Assembly: GCF_900155865.1 (NCBI RefSeq)
Contig: NZ_LT707006.1
Coordinates: 1,817,685 to 1,881,684 of the forward strand
Source of the DNA: Bacteroides bouchesdurhonensis
Lineage (GTDB): Bacteria > Bacteroidota > Bacteroidia > Bacteroidales > Bacteroidaceae
Direction of reading: 5' to 3'
DNA length: 64,000 nt
Part shown: piece by piece, positions 44,875 through 55,318 of the stretch
Layout of the letters: each line of letters begins with the position of its first letter
How positions within the stretch are numbered: the first letter of the stretch is position 1
Made by a program: the position numbers and the translations under genes
The notes under the pieces: model-generated
Told to the model about the DNA's origin: nothing
Databases searched by the model: none
What the model saw: only the letters and a program-made list of their open reading frames with translations

Positions 44875-47289
44875 ATGAAAATACAAAAACTATTTCGCTT
44901 ATTTCTATTAGTTCTGATGTTGGGCAGTACCCCTTCTCTAATGGCTCAGGGCATGAGCGACCAGCAAGTCCTTGAATATGTCAAAGAAGGTATCAAACAA
45001 GGCAAGGAACAGAAACAGATGGCCGCAGAATTAGCCCGTAAGGGTGTAACCAAGGAACAAGCCATTCGTGTGAAAGAATTATACGAGAAACAGAACAATG
45101 TAAACACCTCCAATGCTACCGGTACGGATATCAATGAATCCCGTCTTCGCGAAGAGATGAAGGAGAACACTTCCGACATGTTGGAAGACCATCCTACGGC
45201 TCAAGATTTATCCCGCGAAGATCAGGTCTTCGGACGCAATATCTTTAATACCCGGAACTTGACATTTGAACCGAGCGTCAATCTCGCGACTCCTTCTAAT
45301 TATCGTTTAGGTCCCGGTGATGAAGTCATTATCGATATCTGGGGTGCCAGCCAGAATACCATCCGCCAGGCTATCTCTCCCGACGGAACGATTAATATCC
45401 AGAAGATCGGTCCTGTTTATTTGAGTGGTTTAACAGTTTCTGAAGCCAATGACTATCTCAAGAAATCCTTGAATAAGATCTATAACGGTCTGAATAACGC
45501 AACCGATCCCAGTTCTGACATTCGCCTGACCCTGGGTAATATCCGCACCATCCAGATAAATGTGATGGGAGAAGTCGTTCAACCTGGTACCTACGCCCTT
45601 TCCGCTTTCTCAACCGTCTTCCATGCCCTTTATCGTGCAGGCGGAGTCAGTGACATCGGTAGTCTGCGTAATGTCCAACTGGTCCGTAATGGCAAAAAAC
45701 TTACCACCATCGACGTTTACGAATTCATCATGAAAGGTAACGCCCAGGATGACATCCGTCTTCAGGAAGGTGATGTTGTCATCGTCCCTGCCTATGACGT
45801 TCTGGTAAAGATAAGCGGTAAAGTAAAACGTCCGATGCGTTTTGAAATGAAGAAAGACGAACCTCTTTCCACCTTGATCAAATATGCCGGTGGTTTTGAT
45901 GCGGATGCCTACACCCGTTCCCTGCGTGTTGTCCGCCAGAATGGTGAGGAATACGAAGTGAATACAGTGAAAGACATCGACTATAGCGTCTATAAAATGC
46001 GTAACGGTGATGTCGTGACAGCCGAAGCCATCCTGAACCGCTTCACCAACAAGCTGGAAGTCCGCGGTGCGGTTTATCGTCCGGGTATCTACCAACTGAG
46101 CGGTACACTGAATACCGTTCGTGAACTGGTGAATGAAGCCCAGGGTCTTACCGGTGACGCTTTCCTGAACCGTTCAGTCTTATACCGTCAGCATGATGAT
46201 CTGACCACCGAAGTATTACCCGTCGATATCAAGTCCATCATGGACGGTACTTCTCCTAATCTTGCCTTGCAAAAGAACGATATCCTTTATATCCCCAGCA
46301 TTCATGACTTGTCCGACCGCGGAAATATCACCGTTCATGGTGAAGTGGCAAAACCTGATTCCTATCCTTATGCTGATAACATGACTTTGGAGGACCTGAT
46401 TATCCAAGCGGGTGGCTTGCGCGAGGCCGCTTCTACTGTTCGCGTTGATGTGACCAGACGCATCAAGAATCCCCGTAGTACGGCGGATAATGACACTATC
46501 GGTCAGATGTTCTCTTTCGCATTGAAAGACGGTTTTGTGATCGACGGTCAGCCCGGTTTTGTTCTTCAGCCCTATGATGAAGTCTATGTCCGTCGCAGTC
46601 CGGGTTACCAGGCACAACAGAATGTAGGAATTGAAGGTGAGATCTTGTTTGGTGGTACTTATGCCTTGACCAGTCGTGAGGAACGTCTTTCAGATCTGGT
46701 GAACAAGGCTGGCGGTGCTACAAATTATGCTTATCTGCGTGGTGCAAAGTTGACTCGTGTAGCCAATGCCGATGAAAAGAAACGTATGGCAGATGTCATT
46801 CGTCTGATGCGTCGTCAATTAGGGGAGGAAATGATGGATTCTCTTGGAATAGATATTGAAGATACCTTTACCGTAGGTATTGACTTGGAGAGAGCCCTTC
46901 GTAATCCTAAAAGCAGTTCCAATATTGTTTTACGTGAAGGTGATATCATTTCCATTCCGAAGAATACGAATACAGTCACTATCAACGGTGCTGTCATGGT
47001 TCCTAATACCGTTTCATATTTGGAAGGTAAAGATATTGATTATTATTTGAATCAAGCTGGCGGCTATTCTGATAATGCAAAGAAGAGTAAGAAGTTCATT
47101 GTATACATGAATGGAGAGGTGACCCGGGTAAAGGGTAATGCTAAGAAACAGATTGAGCCCGGCTGTGAGATCATAGTTCCGAGTAAATCGAAGAAGCGTA
47201 CGAATGTAGGGGAAATACTGGGTTATGCCACTTCGTTCAGTTCTTTGGGTATGATGATTGCTTCCATTGCTAACCTGATAAAGAAATAA
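44875..47289 (+). CDS. Wza-like outer-membrane polysaccharide export protein with multiple SLBB domains
   Basis: An 804-residue protein with a signal peptide (about 1-24, 'MLGSTPSLMAQ'). An N-terminal helical part (25-100) precedes the Poly_export domain (about 140-230, 'YRLGPGDEVIIDIWGASQNT', 'ISPDGTINIQKIGPVYLSG'). SLBB beta-grasp repeats follow, for example near 235 ('INVMGEVVQPGTYALSAFST'), 325, 405 ('LEVRGAVYRPGIYQLSGTLN'), 500, 600 and 715, with a hydrophobic C-terminus ('SSLGMMIASIANLIKK'). It forms the periplasm-spanning channel that moves capsule chains to the surface. It is about twice the length of E. coli Wza (379 residues) because of the extra SLBB copies. It is followed by wzz after 12 bases. 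Confidence 0.93.
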   Translation: MKIQKLFRLFLLVLMLGSTPSLMAQGMSDQQVLEYVKEGIKQGKEQKQMAAELARKGVTKEQAIRVKELYEKQNNVNTSNATGTDINESRLREEMKENTSDMLEDHPTAQDLSREDQVFGRNIFNTRNLTFEPSVNLATPSNYRLGPGDEVIIDIWGASQNTIRQAISPDGTINIQKIGPVYLSGLTVSEANDYLKKSLNKIYNGLNNATDPSSDIRLTLGNIRTIQINVMGEVVQPGTYALSAFSTVFHALYRAGGVSDIGSLRNVQLVRNGKKLTTIDVYEFIMKGNAQDDIRLQEGDVVIVPAYDVLVKISGKVKRPMRFEMKKDEPLSTLIKYAGGFDADAYTRSLRVVRQNGEEYEVNTVKDIDYSVYKMRNGDVVTAEAILNRFTNKLEVRGAVYRPGIYQLSGTLNTVRELVNEAQGLTGDAFLNRSVLYRQHDDLTTEVLPVDIKSIMDGTSPNLALQKNDILYIPSIHDLSDRGNITVHGEVAKPDSYPYADNMTLEDLIIQAGGLREAASTVRVDVTRRIKNPRSTADNDTIGQMFSFALKDGFVIDGQPGFVLQPYDEVYVRRSPGYQAQQNVGIEGEILFGGTYALTSREERLSDLVNKAGGATNYAYLRGAKLTRVANADEKKRMADVIRLMRRQLGEEMMDSLGIDIEDTFTVGIDLERALRNPKSSSNIVLREGDIISIPKNTNTVTINGAVMVPNTVSYLEGKDIDYYLNQAGGYSDNAKKSKKFIVYMNGEVTRVKGNAKKQIEPGCEIIVPSKSKKRTNVGEILGYATSFSSLGMMIASIANLIKK

Positions 47290-47301
47290 CAGATATCTAT
47301 C

Positions 47302-48438
47302 ATGACAGAACAGAAACTAGCAAAAGACTTTCCGTCCGTATCCAACGAACCAAAGACCGATGAGATGGAAATTGACCTGATGGAGATTCTAAGAAAAATC
47401 ATCGCTATCCGTAAAACTTTATACAAAGCTGTTGGTATAGGTTTAATTATTGGCATCATTGTAGCCTTGAGCGTTCCGAAGAAATATACGGTTGGGGTAA
47501 CCTTATCTCCGGAAATGGGTAATTCCAAAAGTAACGGTGGTCTTGCTTCGATGGCTGCTTCCTTCCTAGGAGCAGGGATGAGTATGAGTGGAGATGGTTC
47601 TGATGCCTTAAACGCTTCTCTCTCACCTGATATTGTCTCTTCTACTCCTTTTCTGTTGGAGCTTTTGTCCATGAATGTACCTGTTGATAGTGAGGAAAGT
47701 GAAAAGATTGATTTGGGATCTTATTTGGATAGCCAATCTTCTCCCTGGTGGAGTTATATTATGGAGTTTCCGGGTGTGGCAATTAGTGGAGTACGATCAT
47801 TATTTTCTAGTGAAGATGAATCCTCTAGTCAAAGAAATAAAAAATATGGGACTATTGAACTAACTGAAGAGGAGGATAAGAAAATCACTTCTTTGAAGAA
47901 GAACATAACGGCTGTCATGGATAAGAAGACTGCTATAACCAATGTTTCCGTCACTTTGCAGGATCCTAAAGTTGCTGCCGTCGTAGCTGATTCCGTAGTT
48001 CATAAATTACAGGAATACATCATAGGCTACCGTACTTTTAAGGCGAAGGAGGATTGTGATTATTTAGAAAAACTATTTAAGGAACGTCAGGAGGAATATT
48101 ACGCAGCCCAGAAGAAGTATGCCGATTATGTTGATACCCATGACAATTTGATCCTTCAGAGTGTTCGTGCTGAGCAGGAGCGTTTGCAGAACGATATGAA
48201 TTTGGCCTATCAGGTTTACAGCCAGGTTGCCAACCAATTACAAGTAGCCCGGGCGAAAGTTCAGGAAGAGAAACCCGTATTTGCAGTGGTAGAACCTGCG
48301 GTCGTCCCTCAACAGCCTTCTGGTACAAGCAGAAAGATGTATGTAATCATTTTTGTTTTTCTATCTGTAGCTACGGTCATTGTTTGGAAACTCTTTGGGG
48401 AAGAGTTCTGGGACAAACTGAAGCGTGAATTTGTATAA
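47302..48438 (+). CDS. Wzz-type chain-length determinant protein
   Basis: A 378-residue inner-membrane co-polymerase. Two membrane helices frame a periplasmic domain: about 43-62 ('AVGIGLIIGIIVALSVPKKY') and about 345-366 ('MYVIIFVFLSVATVIVWKLF'). A long coiled coil lies between about 245 and 320 ('RQEEYYAAQKKYADYVDTHD', 'LQNDMNLAYQVYSQVANQLQ'), and the pre-TM2 motif 'VVEPAVVPQQPSGTSRK' is typical Wzz. No C-terminal tyrosine-kinase domain is present, so it is the separate Wzz form. It sets the number of repeat units made by Wzy. Confidence 0.92.
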   Translation: MTEQKLAKDFPSVSNEPKTDEMEIDLMEILRKIIAIRKTLYKAVGIGLIIGIIVALSVPKKYTVGVTLSPEMGNSKSNGGLASMAASFLGAGMSMSGDGSDALNASLSPDIVSSTPFLLELLSMNVPVDSEESEKIDLGSYLDSQSSPWWSYIMEFPGVAISGVRSLFSSEDESSSQRNKKYGTIELTEEEDKKITSLKKNITAVMDKKTAITNVSVTLQDPKVAAVVADSVVHKLQEYIIGYRTFKAKEDCDYLEKLFKERQEEYYAAQKKYADYVDTHDNLILQSVRAEQERLQNDMNLAYQVYSQVANQLQVARAKVQEEKPVFAVVEPAVVPQQPSGTSRKMYVIIFVFLSVATVIVWKLFGEEFWDKLKREFV

Positions 48439-48483
48439 CACGTCGTATAAAAGTTTTAAAAAAGGGGAATATAGAATACGATC

Positions 48484-50427
48484 ATGAAGAAATCATTGGA
48501 AAGATTTTTGCAATACACCAGCCGTAATTTTTTTAATTGCTGGCTTATCCTCGGGGTGGATACGCTGATTTCCGGCTTGTGTACCCTGTTTGCCTTTATT
48601 GGCATTTATTACATTGTGGGCATCAGCTGGAATGTTTCCCAGTTGTTACAGGTCATTGCCGTATCCTTATTGTCAAGCATAATTGGCGGCTTGCTTTTCA
48701 ACACCTATCGCAACACGATCCGTTATTCGGAGATCAAGGACCTTTGGCGTATCACCTGCAGCGTCCTGTTCAAGACCTGCTGTCTTGCCGTGTATGTGTT
48801 TTTTATATTACATGGAGACCGTTTATTCGGCAGTCAGAACCTTGTATTCGTCATCTCCGACGGCATGTTCACCCTGATCTCTTTGATCGGTTTTAGAGTC
48901 ATAGTCATCGTAACCTACGAGTCTCTGATCGGTATGGTCCGTAAGACCGACATGCGTGTGTTGATCTACGGTACGGATGACAAGAGCGTTGCCTTGAAGA
49001 CCCGTCTTCGCAACAGCTCTCATTACAAGATCTCCGGTTTTTGTATTTACAGTCCCGATCATAGCCGCAGGATTCTTGCCGATTCCCGGGTTTATTCATT
49101 CTCAGACAAGTCCGATTTTGAGACGTTAATTCAGAAACACCGTATACAAGGCGTTCTTTTTGCCCGCTACGATTCCATCAAAGAAGAAGAGAACCGCCTT
49201 CTTGAATATTGTAAGAGCATTGGCGTGAAGACTCTGATCGCTCCCTCGATCAGCGAGGCGGATGTCAATGGTCTTTTCCACCAGTTTGTCCGCCCCATCC
49301 GTATTGAGGACCTTTTGGGACGTGAAGAGATCAAGATCAACATGGGTGAGATCGCAGCGGAATATTGTAATAAGACCATTCTTGTTACTGGAGCTGCCGG
49401 TAGTATCGGCAGTGAGCTTTGCCGTCAACTTGCCCAGATCGGTGTGCGTAAACTAATATTATTTGATTCCGCCGAGAGTCCCCTTCATAACGTCCGTTTG
49501 GAGTTCGAGAAGAAATATCCCGGGATAGACTTCGTACCGGTTATTGGTGATGTTCGTGTTATCCAACGTCTCCGTATGGTCTTTGAACTTTATCATCCCC
49601 AGATCGTATTCCATGCTGCCGCTTATAAACATGTCCCTTTGATGGAGGAAAACCCTTGCGAAGCAGTCTATGTCAATGTGATAGGTTCCCGCCAGGTAGC
49701 CGATATGGCGGTTGAATATGAAGCGGAGAAGATGATCATGATCTCTACTGATAAAGCTGTCAATCCCACGAATGTGATGGGAGCCTCTAAGCGTCTGGCT
49801 GAGATCTATGTTCAGAGTCTGGGAACTGCCATCAAAGAAGGTAAGGTCAAAGGTAAGACAAAATTCATCACCACCCGTTTCGGTAATGTATTGGGCAGTA
49901 ACGGTTCTGTTATCCCCCGTTTTAAAGAGCAGATTGAGAATGGTGGTCCTGTGACGGTAACCCATCCTGATATCATCCGTTACTTTATGACCATTCCTGA
50001 GGCTTGCCGTCTGGTAATGGAGGCGGGTATGATGGGAGAGGGGAATGAGATCTTTGTTTTTGAGATGGGTGAGCCCGTCAGGATTGTGGATCTGGCTACC
50101 CGTATGATTGAGCTGGCAGGCTACCGTCCGGATGAGGACATCAAGATAGAGTTTACCGGTCTTCGTCCCGGGGAGAAACTTTATGAGGAGCTTTTGAGTA
50201 CTGAGGAGAATACTCTTCCTACCTCTAACAAGAAGATCAAGATCGCTAAGGTCCGTCGTTATGAGTATGATGACGTGTTGGATTCTTACGCTGAATTTGA
50301 AGATCTTGCTCGTAATGTCGAGATCATGGACACAGTTGCTCTGATGAAGAAGATTGTCCCCGAGTTTATCTCCAAGAATTCAAGATTTGAGGTCTTGGAT
50401 AATGAGGGCTTTTCGTCTGAAAAATAA
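48484..50427 (+). CDS. CapD/FlaA1-type membrane-bound nucleotide-sugar 4,6-dehydratase
   Basis: A 647-residue protein. The N-terminal part has four membrane segments (about 15-40, 45-68, 80-103, 110-130), then a CoA-binding-like Rossmann domain (about 150-260, '[20 protein letters not shown]') and the extended SDR domain (about 295-590, '[20 protein letters not shown]'). The SDR active site has '[20 protein letters not shown]', where Met-x-x-x-Lys replaces Tyr-x-x-x-Lys as in UDP-GlcNAc 4,6-dehydratases. It should turn UDP-GlcNAc into a 4-keto-6-deoxy sugar for amino-sugar synthesis. It belongs to the conserved 5' block of the capsule operon, which is less AT-rich than the genes further downstream. 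Confidence 0.92.
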   Translation: MKKSLERFLQYTSRNFFNCWLILGVDTLISGLCTLFAFIGIYYIVGISWNVSQLLQVIAVSLLSSIIGGLLFNTYRNTIRYSEIKDLWRITCSVLFKTCCLAVYVFFILHGDRLFGSQNLVFVISDGMFTLISLIGFRVIVIVTYESLIGMVRKTDMRVLIYGTDDKSVALKTRLRNSSHYKISGFCIYSPDHSRRILADSRVYSFSDKSDFETLIQKHRIQGVLFARYDSIKEEENRLLEYCKSIGVKTLIAPSISEADVNGLFHQFVRPIRIEDLLGREEIKINMGEIAAEYCNKTILVTGAAGSIGSELCRQLAQIGVRKLILFDSAESPLHNVRLEFEKKYPGIDFVPVIGDVRVIQRLRMVFELYHPQIVFHAAAYKHVPLMEENPCEAVYVNVIGSRQVADMAVEYEAEKMIMISTDKAVNPTNVMGASKRLAEIYVQSLGTAIKEGKVKGKTKFITTRFGNVLGSNGSVIPRFKEQIENGGPVTVTHPDIIRYFMTIPEACRLVMEAGMMGEGNEIFVFEMGEPVRIVDLATRMIELAGYRPDEDIKIEFTGLRPGEKLYEELLSTEENTLPTSNKKIKIAKVRRYEYDDVLDSYAEFEDLARNVEIMDTVALMKKIVPEFISKNSRFEVLDNEGFSSEK

Positions 50428-50450
50428 ATCCACCCAAAAAGGAAAATATT

Positions 50451-51773
50451 ATGAAAATAGCAGTAGCAGGCACCGGTTATGTGGGGTTGTCAATAGCCAC
50501 ACTTTTGGCTCAACACAATGAGGTTGTTGCCGTAGATGTCATTCCTGAGAAGGTGGATCTTATCAACCAAAAAAAGTCACCTATTCAGGATGAATATATC
50601 GAGAAGTACCTTGCGGAGAAAGATTTGGATCTGCGTGCTACTCTTGATGGTAAGGCCGCTTATCGTAACGCTGATTTTATCGTCATTGCGGCACCTACCA
50701 ACTACGACCCGCAGAAGAATTTCTTTGATACACATCACATTGAAGACGTGATTGACCTTGTACTCAGTGTAAATCCTGATGCGGTGATGGTGATTAAGTC
50801 TACGATTCCGGTAGGATATACGCGTTCACTTTATGTGAAATATGCACCTCAATTTCTTAACCAACCGGAACTCCAAGGCAAGAAGTTTAACCTTCTTTTC
50901 TCCCCGGAATTTTTGCGTGAGAGTCAAGCACTGTATGACAACCTCTATCCAAGTCGCATCATTGTAGGCTATCCTAAGATTATTGATGGATCGGAGTTTA
51001 CGGAAGAGAATGCCGCAATCAATGCCATTGGTAACCCTGAGGCTGAAGAATACGCACGCACATTCGCAGTACTTCTTCAGAAAGGAGCGGTCAAACAGAA
51101 TATTGCCACCCTCTTCATGGGGTTGAAAGAAGCTGAAGCAGTAAAGCTTTTTGCAAATACTTATCTCGCTCTTCGTGTATCATACTTCAATGAGTTAGAT
51201 ACATATGCTGAGATGAAGGGACTTGATTCACAGGCTATTATTGAGGGAGTAGGTCTTGACCCACGAATTGGCAGTCACTACAATAATCCTTCATTCGGTT
51301 ATGGCGGTTATTGCTTGCCCAAGGATACAAAGCAGCTTCTGGCAAACTATGCCGATGTGCCACAGAACATGATGACCGCCATTGTTGAGAGTAACCGAAC
51401 CCGTAAGGATTTTATTGCCGATCGTGTGTTGCAGATTGCTGGGGCTTACAGTTATGCCGAAGGTGCCTACGATGTAACAAAAGAGAGGGACGTTGTTGTT
51501 GGCGTTTATCGTTTGACAATGAAATCAAATAGTGACAATTTCCGCCAATCGTCAATTCAAGGTGTCATGAAGCGCATTAAAGCCAAAGGCGCATCAGTCA
51601 TTATTTATGAGCCCACCCTCGAGGATGGCAGTACTTTCTTTGGATCGAGGGTGGTTAATGACTTGAAAGATTTTAAATCACGGAGTCAGGCTATCGTAGC
51701 AAATCGCTATGATTCGTGTCTTGATGATGTACGAGAGAAGGTGTATACACGTGATATCTTTAAAAGAGACTAA
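50451..51773 (+). CDS. UDP-glucose 6-dehydrogenase family protein
   Basis: A 440-residue cytoplasmic NAD-dependent enzyme. The N-terminal Rossmann motif '[20 protein letters not shown]' binds NAD. '[20 protein letters not shown]', 'KSTIPVGYT' and '[20 protein letters not shown]' are family marks, and the catalytic thiol is Cys288 in '[14 protein letters not shown]'. It oxidises a UDP-hexose, most likely UDP-glucose, to the uronic acid. The epimerase two bases downstream resembles UDP-glucuronate 4-epimerases, so together they probably supply UDP-GlcA and UDP-GalA to the capsule. Confidence 0.93.
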   Translation: MKIAVAGTGYVGLSIATLLAQHNEVVAVDVIPEKVDLINQKKSPIQDEYIEKYLAEKDLDLRATLDGKAAYRNADFIVIAAPTNYDPQKNFFDTHHIEDVIDLVLSVNPDAVMVIKSTIPVGYTRSLYVKYAPQFLNQPELQGKKFNLLFSPEFLRESQALYDNLYPSRIIVGYPKIIDGSEFTEENAAINAIGNPEAEEYARTFAVLLQKGAVKQNIATLFMGLKEAEAVKLFANTYLALRVSYFNELDTYAEMKGLDSQAIIEGVGLDPRIGSHYNNPSFGYGGYCLPKDTKQLLANYADVPQNMMTAIVESNRTRKDFIADRVLQIAGAYSYAEGAYDVTKERDVVVGVYRLTMKSNSDNFRQSSIQGVMKRIKAKGASVIIYEPTLEDGSTFFGSRVVNDLKDFKSRSQAIVANRYDSCLDDVREKVYTRDIFKRD

Positions 51774-51775
51774 AT

Positions 51776-52837
51776 ATGAATATATTAGTAACAGGAGCTG
51801 CTGGTTTTATCGGTAGTAACCTTTGTTTACGTATATTAGCTGAGCAGTCCGAAAATATAATTATAGGTATTGATAATATGAATGACTACTATGATGTTAA
51901 CATCAAACAGTGGCGTCTTGACCAGCTGACAAAATATGGAAGTCGATTTGTTTTTGTCAAAGGGAACATTGCTGACAAGTCGCTTATTGATAAGGTGTTT
52001 GATGAATATAAGCCAGAAATTGTAGTCAATTTTGCGGCTCAGGCTGGTGTGCGTTATAGTATCAGTAATCCTGATGTTTATATTGAGAGTAATCTCATAG
52101 GCTTTTATAATATCCTCGAAGCTTGCCGTCACAGTTATGACAATGCTGCAAAGGGGGTGAGGCATTTGGTTTACGCTTCTTCGAGTTCTGTTTATGGTAG
52201 CAATAAGAAGGTGCCTTACAGTACCGACGATAAGGTGGATAACCCTGTCAGCCTTTACGCTATGACAAAGAAGAGTAACGAGTTGATGGCACATGCCTAC
52301 TCAAAGCTTTACAATATCCCAAGCACAGGCTTGCGCTTTTTCACCGTTTACGGTCCTGCTGGTCGTCCAGACATGGCATATTTCGGTTTCACGAACAAAC
52401 TGTTGAAGGGCGAGACGATCAAAATCTTCAATTATGGTAACTGCAAGCGTGATTTTACTTACATTGATGATATCGTGGAAGGGGTTCTCCGTGTGATAGC
52501 AAAATCTCCAGAACGCAAGAACGGTGAGGACGGTTTACCAATCCCGCCATACAAGATTTACAATATCGGTAACAACCGCCCCGAGAATCTTCTCGGCTTT
52601 GTGCAGATACTACAGGAAGAATTAATTCGTGCCAAAGTTCTACCTGCTGACTATGATTTCGACGCACACAAAGAATTTGTACCTATGCAACCTGGTGATG
52701 TACCTGTAACATTCGCTGACACCACTCCATTAGAGCAAGATTTTGGCTTTAAGCCAAATACTTCACTTAGGAAAGGTTTAAGAAAGTTCGCAGAGTGGTA
52801 TCAGGATTTCTATGGGTTAATGAAACTAGAAAACTAG
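51776..52837 (+). CDS. NAD-dependent epimerase, probable UDP-glucuronate 4-epimerase
   Basis: A 353-residue extended SDR enzyme. '[20 protein letters not shown]' binds NAD, 'VNFAAQAGVRYSISNPDVYI' is typical of UDP-glucuronate epimerases, and the catalytic pair is Tyr-x-x-x-Lys in 'SLYAMTKKSNELMAHAYSKL'. 'FFTVYGPAGRPDMAYFGFTN' is also characteristic of this subgroup. It starts two bases after the UDP-sugar dehydrogenase stop. It should convert UDP-GlcA into UDP-GalA. Confidence 0.9.
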   Translation: MNILVTGAAGFIGSNLCLRILAEQSENIIIGIDNMNDYYDVNIKQWRLDQLTKYGSRFVFVKGNIADKSLIDKVFDEYKPEIVVNFAAQAGVRYSISNPDVYIESNLIGFYNILEACRHSYDNAAKGVRHLVYASSSSVYGSNKKVPYSTDDKVDNPVSLYAMTKKSNELMAHAYSKLYNIPSTGLRFFTVYGPAGRPDMAYFGFTNKLLKGETIKIFNYGNCKRDFTYIDDIVEGVLRVIAKSPERKNGEDGLPIPPYKIYNIGNNRPENLLGFVQILQEELIRAKVLPADYDFDAHKEFVPMQPGDVPVTFADTTPLEQDFGFKPNTSLRKGLRKFAEWYQDFYGLMKLEN

Positions 52838-52879
52838 AAAATCTAGTAAGGAATAAAAACTTTTTTAATCTATTTAAGG

Positions 52880-53968
52880 ATGATAGAAACTACTCTTTTG
52901 AACTTCACCGTTGGTCCAGTTCAGGCTTGTGATGAGGTGCGTGCTATTGGCACGCTGCAAGTACCTTATTTTCGCACATTGGAGTTTTCTGAACTAATGT
53001 TAGAGAATGAAAGACTGATGTGCAAGTTCGCCAAAGCACCAGAGAGAAGTCGTGTTGTTTTTATGACCACATCTGGTACTGGTTCGATGGAGGCAACTGT
53101 TGCCAACTGCTTCACGAAAGAGGACAAGCTTATAGTTATCAACGGTGGAAGCTTTGGTCATCGTTTTGAGGAACTGGTCGAGATATACGAAATTCCTCAC
53201 ACAACCATCAATTTGGAATATGGTAAAGTTCTAACTGTCGAACATCTTGTTCCATTTGATAATCAAGGCTATACAGGTCTCCTCGTTAATCTTCACGAAA
53301 CCTCGACAGGGGTTCTCTATGACATTGATATGATTGCAGACTTCTGTCGTCGCAACAACATCTTTCTCGTGGTTGATGCTATCAGCTCGTTCTTTTGTGA
53401 TGAATTTAATATGGCAAAACTTGGAGTGGCCGTCATGATTACCAGTTCGCAGAAAGCATTAGCGTGTCCTCCAGGCATTTCGCTTATTGTTCTAACAGCA
53501 GAAGCTGTAAAGCGTGTTTACAGCCACAAGCCTATGTGTATGTATCTTGATCTCAAACTTGCTCTTAAAAATGGCGAACGTGGTCAAACTCCGTTCACTC
53601 CAGCAGTCCAGACTCTCATCCAGATAAATACCCGCTTGAAGCAAATTGAAGCAGCAGGTGGGGTTGATATAGAAGTGCAGCGTTGTGCCGACCTCGCCAA
53701 AGACTTTCGTGATCGTATAAAAGACATGCCCTTCGAAATAGTCAGTGAGTCGCCAGCCAACGGTGTCACTTCGCTCCATCCACTCAATGCTAACGCTTAC
53801 GAAATCTTTAAGATTTTGAAGGATGAATACAAGATTTGGATTTGTCCGAACGGTGGTGATATGGCAGCGAAAATCTTCCGCGTAGGTCACATTGGCTACC
53901 TGACCAAGGATAACAACACTACACTCATTAATGCATTCAAAGATCTTCAAAATCGCGGATTGCTCTAA
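52880..53968 (+). CDS. Class V PLP-dependent aminotransferase of the capsule locus
   Basis: A 362-residue fold-type I PLP enzyme related to alanine-glyoxylate, serine-pyruvate and 2-aminoethylphosphonate aminotransferases. It shows '[15 protein letters not shown]', '[16 protein letters not shown]' (PLP phosphate), '[15 protein letters not shown]' (Asp binding pyridine N) and the Schiff-base Lys in '[15 protein letters not shown]'. Its stop overlaps the start of the next gene by one base (TAATG), and that gene is a cytidylyltransferase fusion, so the two probably act in one pathway making an amino-containing CDP-activated precursor. No PEP mutase or phosphonopyruvate decarboxylase is visible in the window, so an aminoethylphosphonate route is not supported. 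Confidence 0.88.
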   Translation: MIETTLLNFTVGPVQACDEVRAIGTLQVPYFRTLEFSELMLENERLMCKFAKAPERSRVVFMTTSGTGSMEATVANCFTKEDKLIVINGGSFGHRFEELVEIYEIPHTTINLEYGKVLTVEHLVPFDNQGYTGLLVNLHETSTGVLYDIDMIADFCRRNNIFLVVDAISSFFCDEFNMAKLGVAVMITSSQKALACPPGISLIVLTAEAVKRVYSHKPMCMYLDLKLALKNGERGQTPFTPAVQTLIQINTRLKQIEAAGGVDIEVQRCADLAKDFRDRIKDMPFEIVSESPANGVTSLHPLNANAYEIFKILKDEYKIWICPNGGDMAAKIFRVGHIGYLTKDNNTTLINAFKDLQNRGLL

Positions 53969-55293
53969 TGATAAAAGTTATAACATATGGGACATACGAC
54001 TTGTTGCATTTTGGTCATATTCGACTATTGGAGCGTGCCAAAGCACTGGGTAACTACCTCATAGTGGGAGTTACTGCTGACGACTTCGATAAGATGCGCG
54101 GAAAAATCAACGTACAACAGTCGTTCATGGAACGAGTGGAAGCTGTGAAAGCTACTGGACTCGCTGATGAAATCATAATCGAGGAGTACGAAGGTCAGAA
54201 AATTGATGATATCAAGAAGTACGATATTGACATATTTACTGTCGGTTCCGACTGGGTAGGTTGCTTCGATTACCTAAACGAGTACTGTAAGGTAGTTTAT
54301 CTTGATCGAACGCAGGGAGTTTCTAGCACTGAACTACGCGCTAAAGAATGTGCTATCCGTCTTGGCATTGTGGGAGACTCTACAATCATTCGCAAGTTTA
54401 TCAAGGAATGTAGCTATGTTAATGGTATCAAGGTGACGGGTATCGTCACTCATACACCAAGTTTTTTTGATGGGATAGCTGTCGGAGTGCCACTCTTTGA
54501 TTCGTTTGAAAGTCTTGTAGAAGAAGTTGATGCTTTGTATATTATTTCAAGACCATCTGAACACTATGAACAGATACGCTATGCTTTGGAGCGTAATATC
54601 CATGTCATTTATGAGTCGCCTGTGGCCTTGTCCCTAGAACATGCCAAAAAACTTTTTTCGTTTGCTGAACAGCACAACGTGGTACTTCATGCAGGTATAA
54701 AGACGGCCTATGCTACCGCCTACGAGCGTATGATCCTCCTTGCTAAAACAGGTAAGATAGGTGATATTGTTTCGGTTGATGCAGTTTGCACTAGTTTGAG
54801 TGATATGAGTAACATGGGTGAACACGCTTGGAACAGTCTTTCGGCATGGGGACCGACTGCTCTACTGCCAGTCTTCGACTTGCTTGGGATAGACTACCTA
54901 TCTAAGCAGTTTATCTCTCGATTTTCTGATAGGAAAGACGATTTCGACGAGTTCACCAAAGTATCTTTCATCTATTCCAATGCTATCGCCAGTATTAAGG
55001 TCGGTAATGGAGTAAAAAGTGAAGGTGAATTGGTCATCTCAGGCACAAAAGGCTACATCTACGTACCTTCACCTTGGTGGAAGACTGAATACTTCGAGAT
55101 TCGTTACGAAGACTTTACCAATAACAAACGCTATTTCTACCAACTTGACGGTGAAGGTATCCGCTACGAAATCGTTGCGTTTGTCAAGTCCATCCAAAAC
55201 AAGCGTATTAACAAAATATCGATAGAAAAGTCCCTTGCTATCTCTCGCATCATGGAAGACTTCCAGAATGGTGTGGATTTGTACAAAATATAA
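53968..55293 (+). CDS. Bifunctional cytidylyltransferase / Gfo-Idh-MocA oxidoreductase fusion
   Basis: A 441-residue fusion. Residues 1-125 are a TagD-like nucleotidyltransferase: 'TYGTYDLLHFGHIRLLERAK' with HFGH at 14-17, and 'RTQGVSSTELR' (RTxGxSST, the second CTP-binding motif). Residues 128-441 are a Gfo/Idh/MocA domain: 'RLGIVGDSTIIRKFI' binds NAD(P), then 'YIISRPSEHYEQIRYALERN'. At 216-218 the usual catalytic EKP motif reads ESP (Ser217, codon TCG at 54616-54618), so the dehydrogenase step may be altered or lost. It should activate a polyol phosphate (glycerol-3-phosphate-like) with CTP; the oxidoreductase may make or change that polyol. A CDP-glycerol-type transferase at the end of the window is the likely consumer. 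Confidence 0.88.
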   Translation: MIKVITYGTYDLLHFGHIRLLERAKALGNYLIVGVTADDFDKMRGKINVQQSFMERVEAVKATGLADEIIIEEYEGQKIDDIKKYDIDIFTVGSDWVGCFDYLNEYCKVVYLDRTQGVSSTELRAKECAIRLGIVGDSTIIRKFIKECSYVNGIKVTGIVTHTPSFFDGIAVGVPLFDSFESLVEEVDALYIISRPSEHYEQIRYALERNIHVIYESPVALSLEHAKKLFSFAEQHNVVLHAGIKTAYATAYERMILLAKTGKIGDIVSVDAVCTSLSDMSNMGEHAWNSLSAWGPTALLPVFDLLGIDYLSKQFISRFSDRKDDFDEFTKVSFIYSNAIASIKVGNGVKSEGELVISGTKGYIYVPSPWWKTEYFEIRYEDFTNNKRYFYQLDGEGIRYEIVAFVKSIQNKRINKISIEKSLAISRIMEDFQNGVDLYKI

Positions 55294-55318
55294 TAAGAAT
55301 AAATAATACAGTCAACTA

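Noticed and set aside
52880..55293. 2-aminoethylphosphonate pathway (PhnW plus PntC-like cytidylyltransferase)
   Set aside because: No PEP mutase or phosphonopyruvate decarboxylase is visible, and the cytidylyltransferase is TagD-like and fused to an oxidoreductase.
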